A stretch of DNA of 64,000 nucleotides from Tenodera sinensis. Taxonomy: Eukaryota > Arthropoda > Insecta > Mantodea > Mantidae. The notes beneath the pieces were generated by a model. That model was not told where the DNA came from. It searched no databases and was given only the letters and a program-made list of their open reading frames with translations. Shown here piece by piece: positions 21,813 through 32,561 of the stretch; the stretch's first letter is position 1, and every line of letters starts with the position of its first letter. The stretch lies in NCBI GenBank assembly GCA_030765045.1, contig CM060969.1, forward strand, positions 53,574,716 through 53,638,715, in the 5' to 3' direction. The position numbers were made by a program, and so were the translations under genes.

Positions 21813-22228
21813 CGGCATGAAAGTATTAAAATTATAAACATTTATTTCTATAAATACAGTGGTTGAAATATAATTTACCTTGCTTAAACTTTAAAAATGA
21901 GCGGAAATGCATGTTAACGTTGAACTGGCAAATAAAAATGAAACAAGTTGATCCTTGACTCACGTAGTTTAATGATATATATTTTAAAAATACAAACTTA
22001 ATCTTGAATCGCGTAGTAATTTATAAGGTACGTGCTAGTGGAATAAGTAGGGTTTGCTTGAGCTTACATAGTTATTCAGTAATTAACCTTCGAGTCGAGC
22101 AGATCAGCTTCTCTTAGCGAGATTACCGTTCAATAGCTTTGATAAGTTATCAAGGCGAGTTAGTGGAAAGTGCTATAAGCATTTATTGACTTATATAATT
22201 TACAAGTGTTGCACTACATATTATAAAG

Positions 22229-25200
22229 ATGTGGAATGGTGGAGTGATGGAATCGGTTCTGAATGCCATGCCAGACTATAGCTGTAGCAAATGTGATAAG
22301 CGTTTTCTACGCAACTATGATAAGAAGAGACATGAGTTGGTATGCGGTCGAGTCTACAGGTGTAAACATTGTGGTGATGTTTGCAATACTGAGCATAGAA
22401 GAGACGTACATGAAGAAAGATGTGAAAAAACTGTATCTCGCAAGAAAATCAAGTTTGAACCTAGCAAGCATCATCTATTGACAATGACTGATGAGTGTGA
22501 TATGATCGAGTATGAAACATCATTTGAAGGACGACTCAAATCATATTATATACGTTGTGACACCTTCAAGGATATGAAAACTTACCTACAGGAGTCAAAA
22601 CATCGTATAATTCAAGCTATAAAGAAAGAACTGTCGATACATAAAAGTGTGAAAATTAACATCATGGTCGACTGTCAATTTGTGAATGTTCATGGAGAGA
22701 CATGTGACAGAACATTTAAAACACGTAACCAACCTGTGTTTTTAGAAACTGATATGAACACCATCTTGGAAAAAAAATTCGAGAAGCTTCATGTTGAAAT
22801 GGAGGAAAGTAAACTGAAAGGTAGTAATTGGGCTCTACTGGCTGTTGATGGTGTTCGACTGCGTATTAACAAGTATAATCTTCTTCGAGGGAGCAGCTAT
22901 ATTCCTCTACCTGCATCTGTGGAAGCGAGAAAAGCCTGTATAAACCCTCAAAATTATAGTGACGAGAAATGCTTTATATATGCGGTTCTTGCAAAATTCA
23001 TTCAAAAGAATGCTCATCGTGTTAGCAAGTATAAGGATCACCAAGAAAAATACGATTTCTCATGCGTCTCATTTCCTACGAGCTTGGGTGAAATCGCTAA
23101 ATTTGAAAAACTCAATAATATGTCCATAAATGTGTTTGGAGTTGATGATAAATGTGAAGTGTTTCCCATAAAGGTTGTTGATGAAGAATTATCTGATCAC
23201 CGCGACCTTCTTCTGTTGAGTGATTCAGCTGACAAACATCATTATGTGTATATAAAGGATTTTGAGAAGCTTATTCGGGGGCAGAAAACAAAACATAAAG
23301 AACGAATTTATGTATGTAAAAGATGTTTCAGTCATTTTGATGACCAACATGGACGATGTGGAATGGAAAAATTGCAAGAGCACAGCGAAATATGTAGACA
23401 ATACGGCATTGCTAGGTGCGTTATGCCTACAATGGATAACTCTATCGTTAAGTTCAAGAATGTTGAGAGGATGTTGAAACTGGCCTATGTTATCTACGCC
23501 GATTTTGAATGCATTCTCACCCCCCTCCATACCTGCTCCTCTAACCCTGAAACCTCCTACACAACTCCCTATCAAAGTCATTCTCCTATGAGCTTTTGTG
23601 TTTATGTGAAGCCATCATCCAGTGTTGAACAACTAGAAACAACTCTTCCTACTGTGCCGTATGTTTACCGAGGGCCTGACGCTGCACAGAAGTTTATGGA
23701 ATGCCTGATGGATCTGGCAAATAAAATTAGTGACTTATACAAATCTGCTAAACCTCTTAATCTTACAGCTGAAGAACAAGAATCATTTGATGCTTCTACA
23801 ATATGCTACCTGTGTGAACATGAATTTACAGAAGATAATTGGAAGGTTCGCGATCACGATCATGTTTCCGGGATGTATAGAGCATCTTTACATAATAAAT
23901 GTAACCTGGCTTGTAAAATACCTAATTATATACCTGTCTTCATGCATAACCTTAGTGGGTATGACTCTCATTTCATTGTTAAGGAGTTAGGTTGCACAAG
24001 CGAAAGAGTGGAGGTAATACCAAATTCAGAGGAAAGTTATATATCATTCTCCAAGTATGTTGGGGATATTAAACTTAGATTTGTGGATACTTTCCGCTTC
24101 CTCAGTACGAGCTTGGAGAAGCTTGCAAAGAACCTTGAAACGCATCCTGAAACAGCGAAGTACTTTGGAGCAGAGAATATTGGCTTGATGACTCGTAAGG
24201 GGGTATTTCCCTATGATTACGTAACATCGTGGGATGTCCTGAACGATACATGTTTGCCTTCTAGGGATGTCTTCTACAACAGGTTAAACAGTGAAGAAAT
24301 CAGTAGTGAGGACTATGATCATGCTCTGAGCGTGTGGAAGCACTTTAACGTCCGAAACCTTGGCGAGTACAGTGATTTGTACTTAATTTCGGATGTTCTT
24401 CTCCTAGCGGATGTCTTTGAGACATTTAGAGACCAAACCCTGAAAACTCATAAAGTGGATCCTGGACATTATTTTACTTCTCCAGGACTTACATGGGATG
24501 CTATGCTGCTGTATACTGGAATCGAGTTGGAATTGTTTCTTGATTATGATCAGCTACTCATGGTTGAATCTGGCATAAGAGGAGGGTTATGTCAGGTTTC
24601 TCACCGGTATGCGGAGGCTAACAACATATATATGGAACAGTATGACTCTCGTAAACCTTCCCAGTTTATTACATACGAAGATGCAAACAACCAATATGGA
24701 TGGGGAATGTGTAAGGCCCTTCCTTATGGAGGGTTTAAATGGGTTTCTCCTGAAGACATAGACCTGGAATTATTGAAGGAAGATGACCCCCTTGGATACA
24801 TCTTAGAAGTCGATGTCGAATATCCTGTCGAGCTCCACGATCTTCATAATGATTTGCCCTTCCTGCCTGAGAGTATGAAACCGGGGGAATCCTCTTCAAA
24901 GAAACTAATTGCCCATCTTGGATCCCGAAAGAAGTATGTGGTACATTACATGTCCTTGAAACAAGCTCTTAGTCACGGTCTACTATTAACAAAGATTCAT
25001 CGAGCACTTCAGTTTCATCAGTCGTGTTGGCTAAAACCTTACGTCGAGTTTAATAACCGTCTGCGACAACAAGCTAGAAATGATTTTGAGAAGGACCTTT
25101 ATAAACTATTCAATAATGCGATGTTCGGAAAAACAATGGAAAATATTCGTAATCGTATGGATATACGTCTTGTAGCAAACAGCAAAACATTAGAAAAACT

Positions 25201-25885
25201 AATAGCTAAGCCTACATTTATCGATCGAACTATATACGGTCCTAATCTTGCAGCTGTTCATATGGCTACTCGTAAAATAGTGTTCAACAAGCCTATATAC
25301 ATTGGCATGAGTGTCCTAGACATTTCCAAGACGCTAATGTATTCGTATCAATACGATGTGTTACTTCCATATTATGGAGTTGAGAATCTTAAACTGCTGT
25401 ATACGGATACAGATTCCTTCATCCATCGAGTGACTACAGCTGATATATACCAGGATAAATTACACATGCTTGAACATCTGGATACAGCGGATTACCCTGT
25501 TAACCATATATGCTATTCTACAAAAAACAAGAAAGTGTTGGGAAAGTTTAAAGATGAAGCAAGTGGTAAAATCATTCGCCGTTTCGTTGGTCTTAGACCT
25601 AAAATGTATGCTCTCGATATTGATGGCTCTGTGATAAAAAAGATCAAAGGCATAAAACATAGTGCCATTAGGCAATACATCAGCTTCAACAGCTATATGG
25701 AGTGCCTTACAACTTTGAAAATCGTAAGAACGCCTATGAACTTAATCCTATCCCAACTTCATAATGTTTCTACAGTTGAATCTAATAAAATAGCTCTGTC
25801 GCCTCATGATGACAAGAGAGTAATTGCAGACGATGGAATATCAACGTATGCGTACGGGCATTACAACGTTGCAACCCATACGTAA
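22229..25885 (+). CDS. Protein-primed-type DNA polymerase B (pPolB) of Polinton, right copy
   Basis: A 1218-codon frame with the same domain order as the left copy: N-terminal zinc fingers, Exo I, endonuclease VII-like module, Exo II, Exo III, then polymerase motifs A, B and C. It differs at A419, N511, D845 and D956. D956 restores the acidic residue usual before motif B. However, A419 replaces a Pro normally found just before the Exo I YADFE motif, so each copy carries one unusual residue in a conserved block. The ATG follows an AT-rich leader (tattataaag). The stop is followed by about 680 bp of unique sequence and then the 145-bp repeats. The two genes diverge from the palindrome centre. 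No premature stop or frameshift is seen, so recent function is plausible. Confidence 0.93.
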   Translation: MWNGGVMESVLNAMPDYSCSKCDKRFLRNYDKKRHELVCGRVYRCKHCGDVCNTEHRRDVHEERCEKTVSRKKIKFEPSKHHLLTMTDECDMIEYETSFEGRLKSYYIRCDTFKDMKTYLQESKHRIIQAIKKELSIHKSVKINIMVDCQFVNVHGETCDRTFKTRNQPVFLETDMNTILEKKFEKLHVEMEESKLKGSNWALLAVDGVRLRINKYNLLRGSSYIPLPASVEARKACINPQNYSDEKCFIYAVLAKFIQKNAHRVSKYKDHQEKYDFSCVSFPTSLGEIAKFEKLNNMSINVFGVDDKCEVFPIKVVDEELSDHRDLLLLSDSADKHHYVYIKDFEKLIRGQKTKHKERIYVCKRCFSHFDDQHGRCGMEKLQEHSEICRQYGIARCVMPTMDNSIVKFKNVERMLKLAYVIYADFECILTPLHTCSSNPETSYTTPYQSHSPMSFCVYVKPSSSVEQLETTLPTVPYVYRGPDAAQKFMECLMDLANKISDLYKSAKPLNLTAEEQESFDASTICYLCEHEFTEDNWKVRDHDHVSGMYRASLHNKCNLACKIPNYIPVFMHNLSGYDSHFIVKELGCTSERVEVIPNSEESYISFSKYVGDIKLRFVDTFRFLSTSLEKLAKNLETHPETAKYFGAENIGLMTRKGVFPYDYVTSWDVLNDTCLPSRDVFYNRLNSEEISSEDYDHALSVWKHFNVRNLGEYSDLYLISDVLLLADVFETFRDQTLKTHKVDPGHYFTSPGLTWDAMLLYTGIELELFLDYDQLLMVESGIRGGLCQVSHRYAEANNIYMEQYDSRKPSQFITYEDANNQYGWGMCKALPYGGFKWVSPEDIDLELLKEDDPLGYILEVDVEYPVELHDLHNDLPFLPESMKPGESSSKKLIAHLGSRKKYVVHYMSLKQALSHGLLLTKIHRALQFHQSCWLKPYVEFNNRLRQQARNDFEKDLYKLFNNAMFGKTMENIRNRMDIRLVANSKTLEKLIAKPTFIDRTIYGPNLAAVHMATRKIVFNKPIYIGMSVLDISKTLMYSYQYDVLLPYYGVENLKLLYTDTDSFIHRVTTADIYQDKLHMLEHLDTADYPVNHICYSTKNKKVLGKFKDEASGKIIRRFVGLRPKMYALDIDGSVIKKIKGIKHSAIRQYISFNSYMECLTTLKIVRTPMNLILSQLHNVSTVESNKIALSPHDDKRVIADDGISTYAYGHYNVATHT

Positions 25886-26569
25886 GAGAATGCAACTTAG
25901 ATCTCAAGATAAGTATTTTCTCCATTACGTCTCCTGTAGAACATGAAAATTTAATCAACTGACTCCTCCACGCCTCCGATGATGTCTGACGAAGAAAGAA
26001 GAAAAAATAAAAAAATTACTCACGTGGCTTCTCCGTGCTTCCCTCGATGCTTGTCGAAGAAAGAAGAAAAATAGAAATTATAAAGGGAGGCGTTAACTCT
26101 GCCACTAGACTTTAACTCTAGTGCTGGTCTCCAGCCCAGATAAAAGAGGAGAGGCGTCTATCCTACTACCTTAAAGTAAGTATACCCTGATTAAGTTTAT
26201 ATAAACAGAAGATTGTGTTAAAATACTATCAAAGATATTGCTGAATATATCTTAAAAATACTGAGCTATAAGTACTTCAACATCAGCGGATAGAACATCT
26301 TTTAGTAATATTTTAAAGCTCTATAAAGGGCTAGAAAAAACAATGTTGAATAAATTTGTAAAGAACATTTTAAAAGCAGGTTAGATCATAATAGGTGGGG
26401 TTAGACTTAGAAAAACTACTCGGTGTGTTCGAGATGTTACCCCCAGAACATACAGAACCAAGCAAAAGAGTCATACAGTTGTATAAAATTCTGTGACAGA
26501 GGGCAAAAATAGCAGTAATAAGAACTTCAACATCAATGGTTAGGACATCTTCTACTGGAAGTTTAAAAG

Positions 26570-28070
26570 TTCTATAAAGGAGGGTGCAAATAGCAGTAAA
26601 ATGGGGTGAAATGTCCTAAAAATGTATGAAAATGATTGAATAACTCTGAAAATTGTCTGAAAAGTTGTTAAATATGTTGTAAAAGCGCCCTGAATATACT
26701 AAAAGCGTCTAAAAGATCTAACAGAGGGTGCAAATAGCAGTAAAATGGGGTGAAATGTCTTAAAAATGTATGAAAATGACTGAATAACTCTGAAAATTGT
26801 CTGAAAAGTTGTTAAATATGTTGTAAAAAAGCAGCATGAATATACTTAAAGCGTCTAAACGATCTAACAGAGGGTGCAAAATTCTAGCAAAATGGGTTGA
26901 AACGTCTTAAAAAATGTATGAAAATGACTGAATAACTCTGAAAAATTCTTAAATATGTTGTAAAAGCGCCCTGAATATACTAAAAGCGTCTAAAAGATCT
27001 ATCAGAGGGTGTAAAATTGTAGCAAAAATGGGGTGAAACGTCTTAAAAATGTATGAAAATGGCTGAATAACTCTGAAAATTGTCTGAAAGGTTCTTAAAT
27101 ATGTTGTAAAAGCAGCATGAATATACTAAAAGTGCTTAAAAAGATCTAACAGAGGGTGCAAAATTGTAGCAAAATGGGGTGAAACGTCTTAAAAATGTAT
27201 GAAAATTACTGAATAACTCTGAAAATTGTCTGAAAAGTTGTTAAATATGTTGTAAAAGCAGCATGAATATACTAAAAGCGTCTAAAAGATCTAACAGAGG
27301 ACTCAAAATAGTATTAAAATGGGTTGAAACGTCTTAAAAATGTATGAAAATGACTGAATAACTCTGAAAATTGTCTGAAAAGTTGTTAAATATGTTGTAA
27401 AAGCAGCATGAATATACTAAAAGCGTCTAAAAGATCTAACAGAGGGTGCAAAATTGTAGCAAAATGGGGTGGAACGTCTTAAAAATGTATGAAAATTACT
27501 GAATAACTCTGAAAATTGTCTGAAAGGTTCTTAAATATGTTGTAAAAGCAGCATGAATATACTAAAAGTGCTTAAAAAGATCTAACAGAGGGTGCAAAAT
27601 TGTAGCAAAATGGGGTGAAACGTCTTAAAAATGTATGAAAATTACTGAATAACTCTGAAAATTGTCTGAAAAGTTGTTAAATATGTTGTAAAAGCAGCAT
27701 GAATATACTAAAAGCGTCTAAAAGATCTAACAGAGGACTCAAAATAGTATTAAAATGGGTTGAAACGTGTTAAAAATGTATGAAAATGACTGAATAACTC
27801 TGAAAATTGTCTGAAAAGTTGTTAAATATGTTGTTAAAAGCGTTCTGAATATACTAAAAGCGTCTAAAAGATCTAACAGAGGGTGCAAAATTGTAGCAAA
27901 ATGGGGTGGAACGTCTTAAAAATGTATGAAAATTACTGAATAACTCTGAAAATTGTCTGAAAAGTTGTTAAATATGTTGTAAAAGCATCAAGAATATGCT
28001 AAAAGTGTTTAAAAAGATCTATCAGAGGACTCAAAATAGTATCAAAATGTTTATGAAATTCCTAGATGGA
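26570..28070. repeat. Tandem repeat, about ten units of ~145 bp, right arm
   Basis: Reverse-complement counterpart of 10745-12245, with ctgaataactctgaaaattg as the recurrent core. The order of variant units is the same as in the left arm, read outward, so the whole array was duplicated with the arm rather than expanding independently. Confidence 0.93.
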
Positions 28071-28202
28071 GATCAGGGTAGCGTATGACAGGATAGAATA
28101 GATAAGCAGAGGAGGGAATAGGATAGATGATAAGAGGATAGAATGAATGTCTAGAAACGTATCATGTTAGTAGAATAGAATAAATAATAATAAGAGGATC
28201 TA

Positions 28203-28414
28203 CCTTAGGTTAGGCTAGGCCAGGTTAGATTAGGATAGGTTAGATGAGTAGAAGTATGAGGCTTAGGTTAAATTATCAAAGACCGGAGTAAATAGTGGGA
28301 GCTGGGTTAGGTTAGGTTAGCCATGTAGAAGTATGGAGCTTAGGTTAGGTTAAGATAGGTTAGACGAGTAGAAGTATGGGGCTTAGGCTAGGATAGATTA
28401 GGTTAGGTTAGTCA
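28203..28414 (+). repeat. Degenerate TTAGG-type repeats, right subterminal
   Basis: Mirror of 10401-10612. Plus-strand units such as gggttaggttaggttag alternate with gtagaagtatg spacers. Confidence 0.75.
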
Positions 28415-28702
28415 GGCAATGTGGGACTAGGTAACATTGTGTTGGGGTAATATATTCAATCAAATCAGAAAGCTCCTGTGTTAGGTGGCATACATCAATA
28501 TAGTGAAGGACATACTCAGACACCATGAACGCTCATAAGCATACATACACTGCTATGGGCCTTAAGAGTCATCCCTAGAGATTCCTTCAAACACCTACAA
28601 CGTCCTGCTTCCCCTACCACCTTACCTAGTAATCCTTAGATTACGTGTGGCGGCCATCTTGCGCATAAAAAAGTGTGCCAGCTTCCCCTCAACCTCCCTA
28701 CT

Positions 28703-28708
28703 GAAATC
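28703..28708. repeat. Right 6-bp target-site duplication of the Polinton
   Basis: gaaatc immediately follows the terminal CCTCCCTACT and is identical to 10107-10112. Confidence 0.88.
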
Positions 28709-28972
28709 TATCCAGAAAGGCACGGTTTGAACGGTGTAGCGCATCGAAGTGCCAACAAGAGTATCAGAACGAGCTGTCCACATTACAAATGGGCTTCGAA
28801 CTGTACACCTCGTACAGAGGTGTTGTGGCCCTACATCGGCGGTGTTGTGTCTCACGGACATGACTCAAAATATTGACTGAATATTTTGAACCGCTCATGA
28901 ACTCGAGCAATGAGGTCCTCTGCTGACGTTACAGGAGTATCATAAACCATGCTCTTCATATAACTGCACAGA
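28709..28972 (-). pseudogene. Transposase C-terminal fragment (insect Tc1-like type)
   Basis: On the minus strand a frame at about 28862-28960 reads YMKSMVYDTPVTSAEDLIAR, then VHERFKIFSQYFES, before a stop. This resembles the C-terminal segment of a widespread insect transposase family (LKS.VY.TPV.t.edL.aRi). The following minus-strand sequence down to the Polinton edge stays open but has no named domain and is probably the element's 3' part. The Polinton may have inserted into this older transposon. Confidence 0.4.
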
Positions 28973-28989
28973 AAACAGAGGTGTCAGAT

Positions 28990-29394
28990 CTGGCGACTAC
29001 GCTCCCCATGGAACGGTCCACCTCTACCAATCCATCAATTTGGAAATGCGACGTTGATGTGATTCCGCAGATTTACATCAAGTGTGCTGGACCTCATGTC
29101 GGCCGGCCATTTCCCCAGCTGTGTACTGTTACGTGTTGCACAGCTGTTAAAAAGTTACTCTAATGGAAGCTACACAAATAACACAGTAGGATGCGCACCA
29201 GGGACACAAGACATGGAGGAATGTAGCGTCTGCGCAGTAGGCTCAGGTCGGTCATCCCACTACACACATGGCTAAAGGGTTGCTACCTTCCGTATTGAGA
29301 TACCGAAATGAATGTTGACAAATTGTCAGAACCGTTCGTTCTCAAACTTCGATGCCCTGCAGTGTTCAAACTGCGCATTTCCGGACAAGGGTTT
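28990..29394. other. Unassigned GC-balanced sequence
   Basis: Several short frames but no recognisable domain. Probably decayed transposon sequence. Confidence 0.4.
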
Positions 29395-29560
29395 CTTCTT
29401 ATTTTATTTTGTTGTTTAACGACGCTGTCAATTGCCAGGATCACATCAGCGTCGCCGGTGTGCCGGAATTCTGTCCCGCAGGAGTTCTTTAACATGCCAG
29501 TAAATCTACTGACATGGAGCTGTCGTTTTTAAGCACACTTAAAAACCATCGGTCTGGGCC
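29395..29560 (-). mobile_element. SINE core fragment
   Basis: The segment includes tgtttaacgacgctgtcaat, cagcgtcgccggtgtgccgg, cccgcaggagttcttt and catgccagtaaatctactga, then ttttaagcacacttaa and gggccgg. I recognise this as the body of a common invertebrate SINE-type repeat that normally continues into a tRNA-related B-box (gggatcgaaccc on this strand). That part is missing, so the copy is truncated at about 29560. Confidence 0.55.
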
Positions 29561-30000
29561 GGAAGGGTTTCTTCTTGATCAGCTTGATATCTCGCCAGGG
29601 CCATACTAGAGGGGACCAGGTCGGGCAGCGCCCGCACTGGAAAAAAATTGCCCGCACTGAGAGAATCCCCATTTGTCCTTTCCTATTTTGAAGTTTTGGA
29701 AATATTTCAATAATAAATTAAGAATCAAAATAACTATGTATTGAAGACTATATTAATGGTAAGAATTCTGTAGTAGTTATCCATTGTCTTATTCTAGCGT
29801 GTTGAATATTCAAATCTCTTGACAGTCATAGGCCGCTCAGGAAGCTGCTAAAACACAATCGAACGTGTATGTACCCATACATAGCATGATTCGTGGTATT
29901 TGGAAATCATCTGCTTACAAACGTGCAGTCGCTTCGCTTTCCCTCTCCACATTTCTCAGTAATGAATTCGAACTTTGAAAAATGAGCTTCCAGATCCTAA
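29561..30000. other. Unassigned sequence before the mariner
   Basis: No gene recognised. Confidence 0.5.
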
Positions 30001-30126
30001 TACGAGGGGCGTCTCAAAAGTAACGCACTATTTTTTAAAATAATAACAAAACGTTTAAATATTTTAAAAAGGGTATATTTTGAAAGCTACATTCAGTACC
30101 TATCTTTCCACATAATTTCCTTAAAC

Positions 30127-30527
30127 CTAAATACATTTTTGATACCGTGGTAACAGTTTTTTTAACCCAATGTCAAACCACTCTCCCACCAAATTGGATA
30201 GCCATCTTTCCATTTCTTGTTTCAGTTCCTCGTCATTTACGAAGCGTCTTCCCCCAAGATGTTGCTGCAGCTCCGGAAAAAGATGGTAATCCCTCGGTGC
30301 AAGGCCAGGTGCACTAGATGGATGACCGAAAACATCCCATCGAAACTGTTCAAAATGGCTTGAGTTTCACGGGCAGCGTGCGGGAGAGTGTTATCGTGGA
30401 TCAGAAAAACTGTTTTGCTCAACTTTCCCTTCCTTTTGTTTTGTATGGCTCTTTTGAGTTTTCTCAGCACCTCACAAGAGCGAGCAGCTGTCATCGTGGT
30501 CCCATGGAGCAGGTAATCGATTAACAG
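30127..30527 (-). pseudogene. Mariner transposase, C-terminal half
   Basis: Reading leftward on the minus strand: LLIDYLLHGTTMTAARSCEV, LRKLKRAIQNKRKGKLSKTV, then FLIHDNTLPHAARETQAIL. The last holds the second catalytic Asp in the HDN motif. A frameshift follows near 30237-30260, after which the shifted frame reads RFVNDEELKQEMERWLSNLV and ends LLPRYQKCI at the stop 30127-30129. The third catalytic Asp region is poorly preserved. It is inactivated by the insertion at 30528 and by the frameshift. Confidence 0.85.
30523..30527. repeat. Left 5-bp target duplication of the BEL/Pao insertion
   Basis: aacag precedes TGTCGTAG here and follows CTCAACA at 33586-33590. BEL/Pao elements typically make 5-bp duplications. 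Confidence 0.8.
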
Positions 30528-30553
30528 TGTCGTAGTATAAATAACGTACACAA

Positions 30554-30780
30554 GATTTCTATGGTACCGAGTGGAACCTCATGTTGATGGAATTACGCAG
30601 GCGAGCACGGACATTGTACCGTATCGCTTCAGACGATTGCCGTTTGGACTTACCAGTAGCCCGTTCCTCCTTTCGGCAACCTTGCGAGAACTTGCAGCCA
30701 TGTATCATGAGAAGTACCCAACTGCAGCACAACTTCTAGACAGCTGTACCTTTATGGACGATTTTGCAGCCAGCGTAGAT
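30554..30780 (+). pseudogene. BEL/Pao reverse transcriptase fragment
   Basis: The open frame reads RFLWYRVEPHVDG, YRFRRLPFGLTSSPFLLSAT, then CTFMDDFAASVD. FLW, RLPFGL.SSPFLL and the catalytic FMDD (canonical Y-x-DD, here with Phe) are Pao-type reverse transcriptase blocks. The fragment is bounded abruptly by LTR sequence on both sides. It sits upstream of the LTR instead of between gag and RNase H, where this region is missing. Confidence 0.85.
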
Positions 30781-30947
30781 TGTTGAGGACACAGAGTAGC
30801 TGAGGACATCTACCGTCAGTGATTATAACCAAATAGTTGTTGTTAACGCCACCAGATGCGTTTTTGTTCTTGCTTTGTTTTTGTAAAAATAAAGAGAGCT
30901 TAAGTATGGAGACCTAGCTGTTTGTGTACGTTATTTATACTACGACA
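30781..30947 (+). repeat. BEL/Pao LTR (167 bp)
   Basis: Starts TGTTGAGGACAC and ends CTACGACA. Its first 92 bases are repeated in reverse complement at 33494-33585 and its last 26 bases at 30528-30553. An aataaa-type polyadenylation signal (gtaaaaataaagag) lies near 30885. It is short for an LTR but complete by these boundaries. Confidence 0.85.
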
Positions 30948-30950
30948 TAC

Positions 30951-30965
30951 TGGTGCCGAAACCTA
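30951..30965 (+). promoter_or_regulatory. BEL/Pao primer-binding site
   Basis: tggtgccgaaac begins 3 bp after the LTR end and matches the primer-binding sequence usual in BEL/Pao elements. Confidence 0.8.
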
Positions 30966-31404
30966 ATTACTGTTCGAATCACGGATCACTACAGCACGAA
31001 ACGAAACATCTTGAAGATTTCAAGCAGAAAATACTAAGTTAAAGTGGCAGTGAAGTGCAGACTACTTGAAATAAGACACGGAACCTCACAACGCCACACG
31101 ACGACACCATTTCAACACAACGGATAAGTACAATAATCCATTGTATACGGGTTGATTTGCATAACGCAGCAGCATGTTTGCAATAACACTTGCTACATTA
31201 CTTTCATTGATTTGGTAGAATTGTGTATTATGTATGCTTGATAACCTCATCAGTTTCGAGTAGCCATTTTTTTTGCCATTGCCAGAGGTTACTAAACCTC
31301 TTGGAATAGCACAGAGCACAGCTGTTCTTTCAAGCTCGCCCCATCTCTCCAGCCATAAATCAAGACAAATCCACTTAGGTCACAGACCTATTATCATTCA
31401 CATA

Positions 31405-32555
31405 ATGACGGACAAAGAACAAGAACTTAAGAAATTTAAAAGAAAACGTACCACTCAGCGCAATAATTGTACACGGTTTGCAACATCTTTAAATGGCAGT
31501 AATGACTCTACAGATCCAGCTGAGATCGAACACATCAGCGATCGTCTTCAGAATACTTTAAACATGTTACTCACCTTAGATGACTATATTCATGACATGT
31601 TAACAGACGAAGAATACGAAGCAGACGCACAGACTTGCGAAGAATATTTAGACAGATCGAAGCGCGCACTTCAGCACGCCAAAACCCTCCTTACAAAGAA
31701 GAAAGACAAGCCTGGTGTGCTTTCTACTACTAATAACTATTCTGACGGTATACCCACGGTCATACAAGGGGTTAAACTACCCACAATACGGCTCGAACCC
31801 TTTTCCGGTGATATAGAAACTTGGTGCAGGTTCTGGGAACAGTTCCAGTCCTCAGTTGACAAGAACCCCACAATATCTGACATAAATAAGCACGTGTTTC
31901 TAAGAGGATACCTCGAAGGAGAGCCAAAGCGACTCATAGATGGCATAGCAGTGAGCGCAGATACCTATGAACAGACGAAAAAGATACTTGTAGCACGATA
32001 CGGAGACAAGGATAGAATAATCCAGGCCCACCTTGACTTCCTGGAAAATTTAAGACCTGCTTTGTCGGAAAGTTCTCAAGAGTTGAACTCGACGTACGTG
32101 GAGTGTCATCGCAGAGTACAAGCCCTCATAGCCCTAGGGGAAGATGTAAACCTATACGGACGTATATTGGCTCCAAAAATCCTACGAGCTTTTCCAGCTG
32201 AAATTTGCAGACGCTGGCTAATACACGCAAAGCGAGAAAACATTAAAGAAGGTCACATGATGTCATTAATGGCGTTTCTCAATGAAGAGGTAGAGGGATC
32301 GCTAACAACTGAGAAGATCAGAGGAGAAACCACCACGTCCGCTCCATCCTTCTATACTCCGACAGCGGCCACTCTTCAAATTTCTGCAAAAAGGGAAAAA
32401 TCAAAACCGAGATGGAAGAAAACCATAAATCCATTCTGCGTCTTTTGTGAAAATAAAGGCCACTGGGCCCAAGAATGTAAAGAAATAACCAACCTGGAAG
32501 ACAGAATACAAAACTCAGACTTTCCACGCGATGTTTTCTTTGCCTTAACAGAGGA
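31405..32555 (+). pseudogene. gag: BEL/Pao Gag polyprotein segment
   Basis: The frame is open upstream to 31273, but the likely start is the ATG at 31405 (MTDKEQELKKF), about 460 bp after the LTR. The N-terminal third is charged and probably coiled coil. Next comes the conserved BEL/Pao Gag domain (DUF1759-like) with LPTIRLEPFSGD, W..FWEQFQSS.D and GEPKRLIDG. A CCHC zinc knuckle CVFCENKGHWAQEC follows (about residues 346-359 from this start). No stop or frameshift is seen within Gag. Around 32556 it jumps directly into RNase H sequence in another frame, so protease and reverse transcriptase have been deleted. Confidence 0.88.
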
Positions 32556-32561
32556 CACACT

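Larger units (their letters stand above)
10113..28702. mobile_element. Palindromic Polinton/Maverick element with two polB genes
   Basis: The element starts AGTAGGGAGG, ends with its reverse complement CCTCCCTACT, and has a 6-bp target duplication; AG...CT ends plus 6-bp duplications are the family signature. Inside, a left base at x pairs with 38815 minus x from the tips through the polB genes, and with about 38809-38810 minus x beyond the CA microsatellite. The inverted arms are about 9,121 and 9,126 bp around a 343-bp spacer. Typical Polintons have inverted repeats of up to a kilobase or so and encode integrase, packaging ATPase, protease and capsid proteins besides pPolB. None of those is visible here, so integration must have used an integrase supplied in trans or before the rearrangement. 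Near-identity of the arms implies recent formation or ongoing gene conversion. An assembly artefact is unlikely, because the arms differ at several bases and the outer flanks are distinct. Confidence 0.88.

Noticed and set aside
10113..28702. Palindrome as a pure assembly or library fold-back artefact
   Set aside because: The outer flanks differ, the element ends exactly at Polinton termini with a 6-bp target duplication, and the arms differ at several bases. An artefactual fold-back would not create a target duplication. Read-level confirmation is still worthwhile.
10113..28702. CRISPR-like interpretation of the 145-bp repeats
   Set aside because: The units are long, diverged and contiguous with no short identical repeats separated by unique spacers, and the host is eukaryotic.
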